Under the pieces are notes generated by a model, which saw only the letters and a list, made by a program, of their open reading frames with translations, had not been told where the DNA came from and did no database searches. A DNA stretch of 7,949 nucleotides from Acidovorax delafieldii. Its GTDB lineage: Bacteria > Pseudomonadota > Gammaproteobacteria > Burkholderiales > Burkholderiaceae_C. The position numbers were made by a program, and so were the translations under genes. Positions 1 through 6,224 of the stretch are shown here, piece by piece (position 1 is the first letter of the stretch; the number at the start of each line of letters is the position of its first letter). The DNA lies in NCBI GenBank assembly GCA_002327945.1, contig DCVY01000207.1:5092-13040 (forward strand), in the 5' to 3' direction.

Positions 1-846
1 GTGGCCTGTATGGAGCCGCACATGCTCATGATGAGCGCCACGCCCATCCCGCGCACCCTGGCCATGAGTTATTACGCCGACCTGGATGTGTCGGTCATCG
101 ACGAGCTGCCCCCGGGGCGCACGCCCATCGTTACCAAGCTGATCGCCGACAGTCGCAAGGACGAGGTCATCGCGCGCATCGGCGCCCAGGTGGCCGCAGG
201 GCGGCAGGTGTACTGGGTGTGCCCGCTGATCGAGGAAAGCGAGGCGCTGGACCTCTCTAATGCCACCGCCACGCACGCCGACCTGAGCGAGGCCTTGCCC
301 GGTGTGATGGTGGGCCTGCTGCACTCGCGCATGCCCACGGCCGAAAAGAAGGCGGTGATGGCGCTTTTCACCAGCGGCCAGATGGGCGTGCTGGTCAGCA
401 CCACCGTGATCGAGGTGGGGGTGGATGTGCCCAATGCCTCGCTCATGGTCATCGAGCATGCCGAGCGCTTTGGCCTTTCGCAGCTGCACCAGCTGCGCGG
501 CCGGGTGGGGCGCGGCGCCACGGCATCGGCTTGCGTGCTGCTGTATGCCACCAACGACAGCGGGCGTGTGGGCGAAACCGCCAAGGAGCGCCTCAAAGCC
601 ATGGCCGAGACCAACGACGGCTTCGAGATCGCCCGGCGCGACCTGGAGATTCGCGGCCCCGGCGAGTTCCTGGGCGCGCGCCAGTCGGGTGATGCACTGC
701 TGCGCTTTGCCGACCTGGCCACGGACTCGCACCTGCTGGAATGGGCGCGCGAGCTGGCGCCGGTGATGCTGGACCGCCACCCGGAGTTGGCGGCGCGGCA
801 CGTGGCGCGCTGGTTGGGGGGAAAATCGGACTATCTCAAGGCATGA
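1..846 (+). CDS. recG: ATP-dependent DNA helicase RecG, C-terminal part (5' end outside window)
   Basis: RecG is a superfamily 2 DNA helicase that remodels stalled replication forks and branch-migrates Holliday junctions. The 281 visible residues correspond to the second half of the protein (E. coli RecG is about 693 residues). They start between helicase motifs II and III. Visible elements, in order, are motif III (SATPIPRTLA, about residues 12-21), the ADLDVSVIDELPPGRTP segment, motif V (STTVIEVGVDVPNASLM, about 133-149), motif VI (QLRGRVGRG, 164-172) and the TRG-type C-terminal motif (DGFEIARRDLEIRGPGEFLG, about 206-225). The wedge domain and the Walker A and B motifs must lie upstream of the window. 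The first codon is GTG but cannot be the true start, because it falls inside the helicase core. The stop is TGA at 844-846. Identification is very secure; whether the gene is intact upstream cannot be seen. Confidence 0.97.
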   Translation: MACMEPHMLMMSATPIPRTLAMSYYADLDVSVIDELPPGRTPIVTKLIADSRKDEVIARIGAQVAAGRQVYWVCPLIEESEALDLSNATATHADLSEALPGVMVGLLHSRMPTAEKKAVMALFTSGQMGVLVSTTVIEVGVDVPNASLMVIEHAERFGLSQLHQLRGRVGRGATASACVLLYATNDSGRVGETAKERLKAMAETNDGFEIARRDLEIRGPGEFLGARQSGDALLRFADLATDSHLLEWARELAPVMLDRHPELAARHVARWLGGKSDYLKA

Positions 847-895
847 CATGAAACATCCCCTGCATCGCTTCGCGCCTTTGCCCTCAGGGAGGACG

Positions 896-913
896 ACGGC
901 CTTTGCTGGCCGT
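896..913 (+). terminator. Hairpin after recG, weak terminator candidate
   Basis: ACGGCC (896-901) and GGCCGT (908-913) form a perfect 6-bp stem with the six-base loop TTTGCT, 50 bases after the recG stop. The bases that follow are TCTCGCC, with no real T run, so intrinsic termination is doubtful. This may only be a chance GC-rich hairpin. Confidence 0.25.
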
Positions 914-924
914 TCTCGCCAAGA

Positions 925-965
925 GCGGCGCGCCAGTTGCGCAGGCCACAGGCGGTGCGCGCCGC
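925..965. repeat. 9-bp perfect inverted repeat in the oxyR upstream region
   Basis: GCGGCGCGC (925-933) and GCGCGCCGC (957-965) are exact reverse complements separated by 23 bases. They sit 57-97 bases before the oxyR start codon. In RNA they could form a GC-only stem in the oxyR leader; in DNA they could be a dyad for a regulator. It does not resemble the ATAG-type half sites of the E. coli OxyR consensus. The 847-1021 gap holds nothing else recognisable apart from the weak hairpin at 896-913. Confidence 0.4.
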
Positions 966-1010
966 ATCAGACAACCGGATCGACATGGGTCAACCACTGA
1001 CGTGGCCCGC

Positions 1011-1014
1011 AGGA
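1011..1014 (+). promoter_or_regulatory. Ribosome binding site of oxyR
   Basis: AGGA lies 7 bases before the ATG at 1022. It supports that start, which also gives the canonical LysR-family N-terminus (MTLTELKYIVAVA) directly before the helix-turn-helix. Confidence 0.6.
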
Positions 1015-1021
1015 ACACACC

Positions 1022-1987
1022 ATGACCCTCACTGAACTCAAGTACATCGTTGCCGTGGCGCGGGAGAAGCATTTTGGCCATGCGGCCGATGCCTGCTATG
1101 TCTCGCAACCCACGCTGTCGGTGGCCATCAAGAAGCTCGAAGAAGAACTGGATGTGAAGCTCTTCGAGCGCAGCGCGGGCGAGGTGACGGTGACGCCGCT
1201 GGGCGAGGACATCGTGCGCCAGGCGCAAAGCGTGCTGGAGCAGGCGGCGGCCATCAAGGAAATCGCCAAACGCGGCAAGGACCCGCTGGCCGGGCCGCTC
1301 ACGCTGGGGGTGATCTACACCATCGGCCCCTACCTGCTGCCCGACCTGGTGCGCCACGCGATCACGCGCACCCCGCAGATGCCGCTGATGCTGCAGGAGA
1401 ACTTCACCGTCAAGCTGCTGGAGATGCTGCGCACCGGCGAGATCGACTGCGCCATCCTGGCCGAGCCTTTTCCGGACACCGGCCTGGCTGTGGCGCCGCT
1501 GTATGACGAGCCCTTCATGGCGGCCGTGCCCAGCACGCACCCGCTGGCGGCCAAGAAGTCCGTCAGCGCCGCAGAACTCAAGAGCGAAACCATGCTGCTG
1601 CTGGGCGCGGGCCACTGCTTTCGCGACCATGTGCTGGAGGTCTGCCCCGAGTTCGCCCGTTTTGCCAGCAATGCCGAGGGCATCCGCAAGTCGTTCGAAG
1701 GCTCGTCGCTGGAGACCATCAAGCACATGGTGGCCGCCGGCATGGGCGTGACGCTGGTGCCGCGCCTGTCGGTGCCGCGCGATGCACTGCTGACCGTGTC
1801 GCGCCGCCGCAAGAGCGACGAGACCTATATCCGCTACCTGCCCATCCGCGAGGAAGACGGCGGCCCGCCGCCCACGCGCCGGGTGGTGCTGGCCTGGCGG
1901 CGCAGCTTCACGCGGTATGAGGCCATCGCCGCGCTGCGCAACGCCATCTATGCCTGCGAGCTGCCGGGCGTCACGCGGCTGTCATGA
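1022..1987 (+). CDS. oxyR: Hydrogen peroxide-sensing LysR-family regulator OxyR
   Basis: OxyR is a cytoplasmic transcription factor that activates antioxidant genes when peroxide oxidises it to an intramolecular disulfide. The protein has 321 residues (E. coli OxyR has 305). The N-terminal winged helix-turn-helix covers about residues 1-60 (HFGHAADACYVSQPTLSVAI at 17-36). The effector domain follows from about residue 90. The decisive feature is the cysteine pair in GHCFRDHVLEVC. The cysteines fall at residues 199 and 208, the same numbers and nine-residue spacing as the redox pair of E. coli OxyR. The following SSLETIKHMVAAGMGVTLVP segment is also OxyR-typical. The start is supported by an AGGA site. 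recG lies upstream and dps directly downstream in the same direction, which fits a peroxide-response locus. Extra residues at the C-terminus (about 305-321) extend beyond the E. coli protein. Whether it acts as activator, repressor or both cannot be read from sequence. Confidence 0.96.
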   Translation: MTLTELKYIVAVAREKHFGHAADACYVSQPTLSVAIKKLEEELDVKLFERSAGEVTVTPLGEDIVRQAQSVLEQAAAIKEIAKRGKDPLAGPLTLGVIYTIGPYLLPDLVRHAITRTPQMPLMLQENFTVKLLEMLRTGEIDCAILAEPFPDTGLAVAPLYDEPFMAAVPSTHPLAAKKSVSAAELKSETMLLLGAGHCFRDHVLEVCPEFARFASNAEGIRKSFEGSSLETIKHMVAAGMGVTLVPRLSVPRDALLTVSRRRKSDETYIRYLPIREEDGGPPPTRRVVLAWRRSFTRYEAIAALRNAIYACELPGVTRLS

Positions 1988-2130
1988 CCTGATGCGACCG
2001 TGTCGGCAGGATGCAACAGGGGTTGAATGGCGGTGGTGCCGTGCGGGCGCGGTGACCTGCGCTACAGTGGGCGATTGCGCCGCACACCGGCTTGCCGGCA
2101 CCCGCAGCGCTTGTTCCACGCGTCCATTCC

Positions 2131-2135
2131 AGGAG
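2131..2135 (+). promoter_or_regulatory. Strong ribosome binding site that fixes the dps start
   Basis: AGGAG lies 7 bases before the ATG at 2143. An in-frame TTG at 2092 would add 17 residues (beginning [10 protein letters not shown]) but has no comparable site and would place this Shine-Dalgarno inside the gene. The 2143 start is therefore preferred. Confidence 0.85.
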
Positions 2136-2142
2136 AAATGAC

Positions 2143-2646
2143 ATGGCCAAAGCTTCCAGCAAAACCACCGCACCGGGCATCAACATCGGCATCAGCGACA
2201 AGGACCGCGCAGCCATCGCCCAGGGCTTGTCGCGCCTGCTGGCCGACACCTACACGCTGTACCTCACCACCCACAACTTCCACTGGAACGTGACGGGCCC
2301 CATGTTCAACACGCTGCACACGATGTTCATGGCGCAGTACACCGAGCTGTGGAACGCCGTGGACCCGATTGCCGAGCGCATCCGCTCGCTGGGCCATGTG
2401 GCGCCGGGCTCGTATGCCGACTTCGGCAAGCTGGCCAGCGTGCCCGACGCGCCCAGCCAGCCGCCGAAGGCACTGGACATGGTGCGGGTGCTGGTCGAAG
2501 GCCATGAAGCCGTGGCTCGCACCGCGCGCAGCCTGTTCCCCCTGGCCGACAAAGCCGGCGACGAGCCCACGGCCGACCTGCTGACACAGCGCCTGACGGT
2601 GCACGAACAGCAGGCGTGGATGCTGCGCTCCTTGCTCGAAGACTGA
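2143..2646 (+). CDS. dps: Dps-family DNA-protecting ferritin-like protein
   Basis: Dps forms a dodecamer that oxidises and stores ferrous iron using hydrogen peroxide and can bind DNA nonspecifically, limiting Fenton damage in the cytoplasm. The product is 167 residues, the normal Dps size. The ferroxidase residues of the Dps signature are present: His47 in [12 protein letters not shown], His59 in NTLHTMF, and Asp74 and Glu78 in [12 protein letters not shown]. Their spacings (12, 15 and 4 residues) equal those of E. coli His51, His63, Asp78 and Glu82. The short N-terminal tail MAKASSK has two lysines, possibly for DNA contact, but fewer than E. coli Dps. A strong AGGAG site sets the start. 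The gene follows oxyR by 155 bases in the same direction. Dps is OxyR-activated in E. coli, so control by the neighbouring OxyR is a reasonable inference, but I found no convincing ATAG-type OxyR site in the 1988-2142 gap. Confidence 0.97.
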   Translation: MAKASSKTTAPGINIGISDKDRAAIAQGLSRLLADTYTLYLTTHNFHWNVTGPMFNTLHTMFMAQYTELWNAVDPIAERIRSLGHVAPGSYADFGKLASVPDAPSQPPKALDMVRVLVEGHEAVARTARSLFPLADKAGDEPTADLLTQRLTVHEQQAWMLRSLLED

Positions 2647-2733
2647 CACCCCACGGCGCCGGGTCTGCGTCCGCGGCTTTGGCGCCCGGCAGCGGACCCC
2701 ACCATGGGGCCGTGACCCGAAGAGAAAAGCACC

Positions 2734-4275
2734 ATGCCATCTGCCATCCACCCGGGCCCGGGAGTCGAGCTCGAAATCAAGCTGGCCTTGCCCACCTCCG
2801 ACCCCTCGGGTCTGGCCCAGCAGTTGGCGCGCCTGCCGGCCCTGGCGCGGCACAAGAGTGTGCACCAGCAGGTGGACAGCATCTATTACGACACCCCCGC
2901 AAAGTCCTTGCAGGCCCAGCGCATGGCCCTGCGCCTGCGGCGTGTGGGCGGGGACGACGCGCCGCAATGGCTGCAAACCTTCAAGACCAGCGACAGCAGC
3001 AATTCGGCATTGAGTCAGCGCGGCGAATGGGAGGTGCCGGCGCCAGGGGCCGCGCTGGTGCAGGCTGCCCTGCAGGCCGCGCCGCCCTGGCAGCGCCTGG
3101 ACCCTGATGGCACAGTGTTCGCCGCGCTGCAGCCGTGCTTTCGCACGGCATTCGAGCGAACGGCATGGACGGTGCGTCAGAGCGATGGCAGTGCCATCGA
3201 GGTGGCGCTGGACCTGGGGCAGATCACCTGCGGGCAGCGCAGTGTGCCGATTTGCGAGCTGGAGCTGGAGCTGCTGGCCGGAGCGCCCGCCGCGCTGTGC
3301 GATCTGGCGCGACAGATTGCGGGGCACATCGCCGTGCTGCCGCTGGCGGCCAGCAAGGCGCAGCGCGGTTATGGGCTGTGCGATGGCAAGCTGGACGCCC
3401 CGCTGCGCGCCCGCCCGCAGCAACTGGGCAGCGAGGTCTCGTTGCACGGCATGGTGCAGCCCGTGCTGGGCGAGATGTTTGCCCAGTTCGCCGCCAACCT
3501 GAACGCCTTGGTCCATAGCGACGATCCGGAACTGGTGCACCAGGCACGCGTGGGCTGGCGGCGTTTTCGCAGCGCCTTGCGCCTGTTCAAGCCGGCCGTG
3601 CCGGTGCAGCAGATACCCGCGTGGCCGCAGATGCAGCCCATGCTGGTCTCGCTGGGCGAGTTGCGTGACCTGGATGTGGCGTGCACGCAAACCCTGCCCA
3701 CGCTGCAAAACGCCTTTGTGGCTGGAGATGCCGGGCGGGCAGGGCTGTGGCAGGCGATGGAGCAGGCATTCCAGCAGGCCGTGCTGCGCCAGCGCCAGGC
3801 GCTGCGCAGCGCATTGCAGGAGCCGGCGGTGGGCGCTGCTTTGCTGGCCATCACGCTGTGGCTGGACGAGTTGAGTCGGCCGCAGGCCTGGGGGGAATCG
3901 CAGGACCTCCCTGGCAAAACCGTGCGCCACTGGGTGCGCCAGCGCATCACGCGGCTGCATGCGCAATGGAAAAGGGCGCTGCGCGACAGCTCCCATGCCG
4001 AAAGCCAGCACCGTGCGCGCATTCTGGCCAAACGCCTGCGCTACAACATCGAAGCGTTGCGCCCGCTCTTGCCCGCCCGCGCACAGCGCTGGCTGCAGCA
4101 GGCAGCCCAGGTGCAGGCGGGAATAGGCGCATCGCGCGATGTGTTGCAGGCCGGGGTGCTGGCCCAGCGGCTGGCGGTGGACCGGGGCATTGTGGAGTTT
4201 CTGCGCGGCTTTGCCGCCGGGCAGGCCGGCGTGCCAGCGGCGGCGCCGACTCCGCCGGCGCAGGGTGGCGTATAA
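2734..4275 (+). CDS. CYTH-CHAD fusion protein (putative triphosphatase / polyphosphate-binding)
   Basis: This 513-residue protein joins two domains. The N-terminal CYTH domain (about residues 11-215) opens with the signature ExExK as ELEIK (Glu12, Glu14, Lys16). It then shows the basic and acidic strand motifs of triphosphate tunnel enzymes (YYDTP at 51-55, MALRLRRVG at 64-72, ELELELLAG at 175-183). The C-terminal CHAD domain (about 240-495) is helical and rich in conserved His, Arg and Lys: LVHQARVGWRRFRSALRLF (268-286), LGELRDLDV (307-315), and HRARILAKRLRYNIEALRPL (426-445). CYTH enzymes hydrolyse triphosphate-containing substrates with divalent metal, and CHAD domains bind inorganic polyphosphate. 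The substrate here is unknown; inorganic triphosphate or polyphosphate is the best guess. The C-terminal 15-20 residues are Ala/Pro-rich and probably disordered. The start codon at 2734 is preceded by a weak GAGAAAAG purine stretch. dps lies 87 bases upstream and ubiA 108 bases downstream. No signal peptide or membrane segment is seen. Confidence 0.92.
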   Translation: MPSAIHPGPGVELEIKLALPTSDPSGLAQQLARLPALARHKSVHQQVDSIYYDTPAKSLQAQRMALRLRRVGGDDAPQWLQTFKTSDSSNSALSQRGEWEVPAPGAALVQAALQAAPPWQRLDPDGTVFAALQPCFRTAFERTAWTVRQSDGSAIEVALDLGQITCGQRSVPICELELELLAGAPAALCDLARQIAGHIAVLPLAASKAQRGYGLCDGKLDAPLRARPQQLGSEVSLHGMVQPVLGEMFAQFAANLNALVHSDDPELVHQARVGWRRFRSALRLFKPAVPVQQIPAWPQMQPMLVSLGELRDLDVACTQTLPTLQNAFVAGDAGRAGLWQAMEQAFQQAVLRQRQALRSALQEPAVGAALLAITLWLDELSRPQAWGESQDLPGKTVRHWVRQRITRLHAQWKRALRDSSHAESQHRARILAKRLRYNIEALRPLLPARAQRWLQQAAQVQAGIGASRDVLQAGVLAQRLAVDRGIVEFLRGFAAGQAGVPAAAPTPPAQGGV

Positions 4276-4292
4276 AGCGCCTTTTCCCGGCT

Positions 4293-4314
4293 GGCCCGCC
4301 ATCGCGCGCGGGCC
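4293..4314 (+). terminator. GC hairpin between the CYTH-CHAD gene and ubiA, weak terminator candidate
   Basis: GGCCCGC (4293-4299) and GCGGGCC (4308-4314) form a perfect 7-bp stem with an 8-base loop, 18 bases after the upstream stop. The nearest T run (five T at 4330-4334) is about 15 bases too far for a classical intrinsic terminator. It could still pause polymerase or be a leader structure for ubiA. The rest of the 4276-4383 gap is pyrimidine-rich and shows no clear promoter. Confidence 0.35.
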
Positions 4315-4383
4315 CCGCCGCTCGCCGCATTTTTGCTGCCGTCCTTTCTTCGCCCGTTCTGTCCGTTTTCCGTTGGTTTCAGC

Positions 4384-5253
4384 ATGACCCCTTCCCCGCG
4401 CAGCCGTTTTTCCCTGTACCTTGACCTGATCCGCTGGAACCGGCCTGCCGGCTGGCTGGTGCTGGTGTGGCCCACGCTCAGTGCGCTGTGGGTGGCGGCG
4501 GGCGGTTTTCCGGGCTGGCATCTGCTGGCGGTGTTTGTGCTGGGCACCATCCTGATGCGCAGCGCCGGCTGCTGTATCAACGACGTGGCCGACCGCGACT
4601 TCGACCGCCACGTCAAGCGCACGGCGCAGCGGCCCATTACTTCGGGCCAGGTCTCGGTCCAGGAAGCCTTGGCCGTGGGCGCGGTGCTGTCGCTTGTTTC
4701 GCTGGGGCTGGTGCTCACCACCAACTGGGTGGCGGTGGCCTGGTCGGTGCCGGCGCTGCTGGTAACCATTCTTTATCCGTTCACCAAACGGTTTTTTGCC
4801 ATGCCGCAAGCGGTGCTGGGCATTGCCTTCAACTTCGGCATTGTGATTGCGTTTGCCGCCGTGCAGGGTGAGGTGCCGGCCATGGCGTGGCTGCTGTGGC
4901 TGGGCAACCTGTTCTGGGTGCTGGCCTACGACACCGAATACGCCATGGTGGATCGCGACGACGACCTGAAGATCGGCATGAAGACCTCGGCCATCACACT
5001 CGGGCGCTTCGATGTGGCGGCCATTATGGTGTTCTACCTGCTGTTCCTGGGTCTTTGGCTGGCAGCGCTTGCACCGCTTGCGCTGGGCGCTATTTTTGAC
5101 ATGGCCATTGCAGCGGCGCTGGCCCAGGTGGCATGGCACTGGTGGCTGATCCGCACGCGCACGCGCGAGGGGTGTTTTCGGGCGTTTCGCATGAACCACT
5201 GGGTGGGGTTCACGCTGTTTGCCGGCATTGCGGGTGGCTACCTGTTGCATTGA
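4384..5253 (+). CDS. ubiA: 4-hydroxybenzoate polyprenyltransferase UbiA
   Basis: UbiA is an inner-membrane prenyltransferase that attaches the polyprenyl tail to 4-hydroxybenzoate, an early membrane step of ubiquinone synthesis. Started at the ATG at 4384, the protein has 289 residues, matching the 290 of E. coli UbiA. An upstream in-frame TTG at 4333 would add 17 residues and is less likely. Both Asp-rich motifs that bind Mg-diphosphate are present. The first is NDVADRDFD (residues 66-74) followed by [13 protein letters not shown]. The second is [20 protein letters not shown] (182-201). Hydrophobic stretches at about 23-40, 45-60, 95-118, 120-130, 143-160, 166-182, 211-240 and 272-287 fit the multi-helix membrane fold. 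No Shine-Dalgarno is visible before 4384, and the leader is pyrimidine-rich. The gene converges on proC with only 61 bases between stops. Family identity is very strong; the tail length of the substrate cannot be read. Confidence 0.95.
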   Translation: MTPSPRSRFSLYLDLIRWNRPAGWLVLVWPTLSALWVAAGGFPGWHLLAVFVLGTILMRSAGCCINDVADRDFDRHVKRTAQRPITSGQVSVQEALAVGAVLSLVSLGLVLTTNWVAVAWSVPALLVTILYPFTKRFFAMPQAVLGIAFNFGIVIAFAAVQGEVPAMAWLLWLGNLFWVLAYDTEYAMVDRDDDLKIGMKTSAITLGRFDVAAIMVFYLLFLGLWLAALAPLALGAIFDMAIAAALAQVAWHWWLIRTRTREGCFRAFRMNHWVGFTLFAGIAGGYLLH

Positions 5254-5255
5254 TT

Positions 5256-5274
5256 TGCTATTTCTTAAATAGCA
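5256..5274. repeat. 8-bp perfect hairpin directly after ubiA
   Basis: TGCTATTT (5256-5263) and AAATAGCA (5267-5274) are exact reverse complements with a 3-base loop CTT, starting two bases after the ubiA stop. The right arm can alternatively pair with a second GCTATTT at 5303-5309. The element is AT-rich in otherwise GC-rich DNA. Confidence 0.7.
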
Positions 5275-5321
5275 TGTGGCGCTTACAAATCAAGCGCTTC
5301 AAGCTATTTCGATTTTATTTT
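5267..5321 (+). terminator. Nested inverted repeat plus T-rich tail between convergent ubiA and proC
   Basis: The outer arms AAATAGC (5267-5273) and GCTATTT (5303-5309) enclose the inner arms GCGCTT (5279-5284) and AAGCGC (5292-5297), with the 7-base loop ACAAATC. The five-base segments between arms also pair in part (TG with CA). On the + strand the stem is followed by the T-rich TTTTATTTT (5313-5321), which overlaps the last proC codons. This supports termination of ubiA transcripts. On the minus strand no U run follows, so termination of proC here is less certain. From memory, similar AGCGCTT..AAGCGCT palindromes flanked by TAGC/GCTA arms are scattered through Comamonadaceae intergenic regions, so it may also be a copy of such a repeat family. 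Confidence 0.6.
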
Positions 5322-6154
5322 CCAAACTCGTCACCCAGCTCGTGCGCACGCTGGCGTGCGGCCTGCATGGCGTGCACAAATTTGTCGCCCACCGCGTCGT
5401 GCTCCATCGACTGGATGGCAGCGTAGGTGGTGCCACCCTTGGAGGTGACGCGCTGGCGCAGCACCGCCGGTGTTTCATCGGAGCGGCGGGCCAGCTCCGA
5501 GGCGCCCACAAACGTGCCGACCGCCAGCTGGTGGGCCTGCGCTGCGGTCAGGCCCATGCCGGTGCCGGCGCGGGTCATGGCTTCCAGAAAGTAGAAAACA
5601 TAGGCCGGGCCCGAGCCCGACAGCGCTGTGACGGCGTCCAGCAGCGGCTCGTCATCCACCCACAGAAAATCGCCCGTCGTGGCCATGATGGCCTCGATGC
5701 TCTGGCGCTCTGGCGCGCTGACGGACGGGCGGGCATACAGCGCGCTCATGCCTTTGCCCACCAGGGCGGGCGTGTTGGGCATGGTGCGCACGATACGCTC
5801 GCTGCCCAGCCACTGGGCAATGCTGTCCGAGCGGATGCCGGCGGCCACGCTCAGGTGCAAGGCGTCTGCCGTATGGGGCCTTGCCTGGGCGGCCGCGTCC
5901 TTGAAGGTCTGGGGCTTGACGGCCCACACCACGATCTGCGCACGCTGCAGGGCGGGGCCTGCTTCGGACTGGGCTTGGATGCCGTAGGTCTTGCGCAGGG
6001 CTTCGCGCGCCTCGGCCCAGGGCTCGACCACCTCGATCTGGCTGGCCAGATGGCCACGGTGGATCAGCCCGCCAATGATGGCGCTGGCCATGTTGCCGCC
6101 GCCGATGAAGGCGATGGTGGGAAGCTGCGGGGAGGTGTCGGGGGTCTGGCTCAT
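5315..6154 (-). CDS. proC: Pyrroline-5-carboxylate reductase ProC
   Basis: ProC catalyses the last step of proline synthesis, NAD(P)H-dependent reduction of 1-pyrroline-5-carboxylate to L-proline, in the cytoplasm. The protein has 279 residues, slightly longer than the usual 265-275 because of about 12 extra N-terminal residues (MSQTPDTSPQLP). The Rossmann nucleotide-binding motif is IAFIGGGNMASAIIGG (14-29). It is followed by AVKPQ (78-82), RTMPNTPALVGKGMSALY (123-140), and the C-terminal dimer and active-site segment TALSGSGPAYVFYFLEAM (176-193) with VTSKGGTT (236-243). All are standard for the family and nothing catalytic is missing. The only ATG available before the Rossmann motif is at 6154; no good Shine-Dalgarno is seen before it. 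glpK ends 70 bases upstream on the same strand, so read-through from glpK is possible though the functions are unrelated. The gene end overlaps the T-rich tail of the ubiA-side palindrome. Confidence 0.96.
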   Translation of the reverse strand: MSQTPDTSPQLPTIAFIGGGNMASAIIGGLIHRGHLASQIEVVEPWAEAREALRKTYGIQAQSEAGPALQRAQIVVWAVKPQTFKDAAAQARPHTADALHLSVAAGIRSDSIAQWLGSERIVRTMPNTPALVGKGMSALYARPSVSAPERQSIEAIMATTGDFLWVDDEPLLDAVTALSGSGPAYVFYFLEAMTRAGTGMGLTAAQAHQLAVGTFVGASELARRSDETPAVLRQRVTSKGGTTYAAIQSMEHDAVGDKFVHAMQAARQRAHELGDEFGK

Positions 6155-6183
6155 GGTGTGGCGGCGGTTCAGCGGTCGGGCCT

Positions 6184-6196
6184 GCGATGGTATCGC
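6184..6196. repeat. Small palindrome in the glpK-proC spacer
   Basis: GCGAT (6184-6188) and ATCGC (6192-6196) flank GGT, giving a 13-base odd palindrome 30 bases before the proC start. On the minus strand its centre reads TACCAT, loosely like a -10 box, but no -35 partner is seen at proper spacing. It may be chance or a small operator. The rest of the 70-base spacer shows only a 5-bp GCCCG/CGGGC hairpin. Confidence 0.25.
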
Positions 6197-6224
6197 GCGG
6201 CAGCCCGGGAGCGGGCCAATGTCG

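Noticed and set aside
1..3. GTG at the first base as a start codon of a shorter helicase gene
   Set aside because: The following residues are mid-helicase (between motifs II and III), so this is an internal Val codon of recG.
848..1000. A 50-codon plus-strand frame beginning one base after the recG stop, with AAGG six bases upstream
   Set aside because: The translation is Arg-rich and unlike any family I know, and it runs through inverted repeats in the spacer. It is more likely a chance frame, although the upstream AAGG makes it worth a glance in ribosome profiling.
884..1726. A minus-strand open frame of 280 codons opposite oxyR
   Set aside because: It overlaps the conserved oxyR gene, is His/Arg/Gln-rich with no domain, and has no supported start site.
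2023..2068. TTGAAT and TACAGT as a possible dps promoter
   Set aside because: The two elements are 34 bases apart, far from the 16-18 needed, and neither has a partner at the right spacing.
2696..2708. CCCCA/TGGGG hairpin between dps and the CYTH-CHAD gene
   Set aside because: The stem is only 5 bp with no T run after it, which is common by chance in this composition.
5066..5099. AGCGCTTGCACCGC followed by GCGCTATTTTTGAC inside ubiA, resembling the palindrome after the gene
   Set aside because: It encodes a normal hydrophobic helix of UbiA ([15 protein letters not shown]), the arms are imperfect and the protein aligns without insertion, so the similarity is probably coincidental.
2062..5250. 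A minus-strand open frame of about 1062 codons running opposite dps, the CYTH-CHAD gene and most of ubiA
   Set aside because: It lies opposite three genes with clear family signatures, and its translation is low-complexity (His, Gln, Arg, Gly, Ala) with no recognisable domain. This is typical of an antisense shadow created by strong GC bias at codon third positions.
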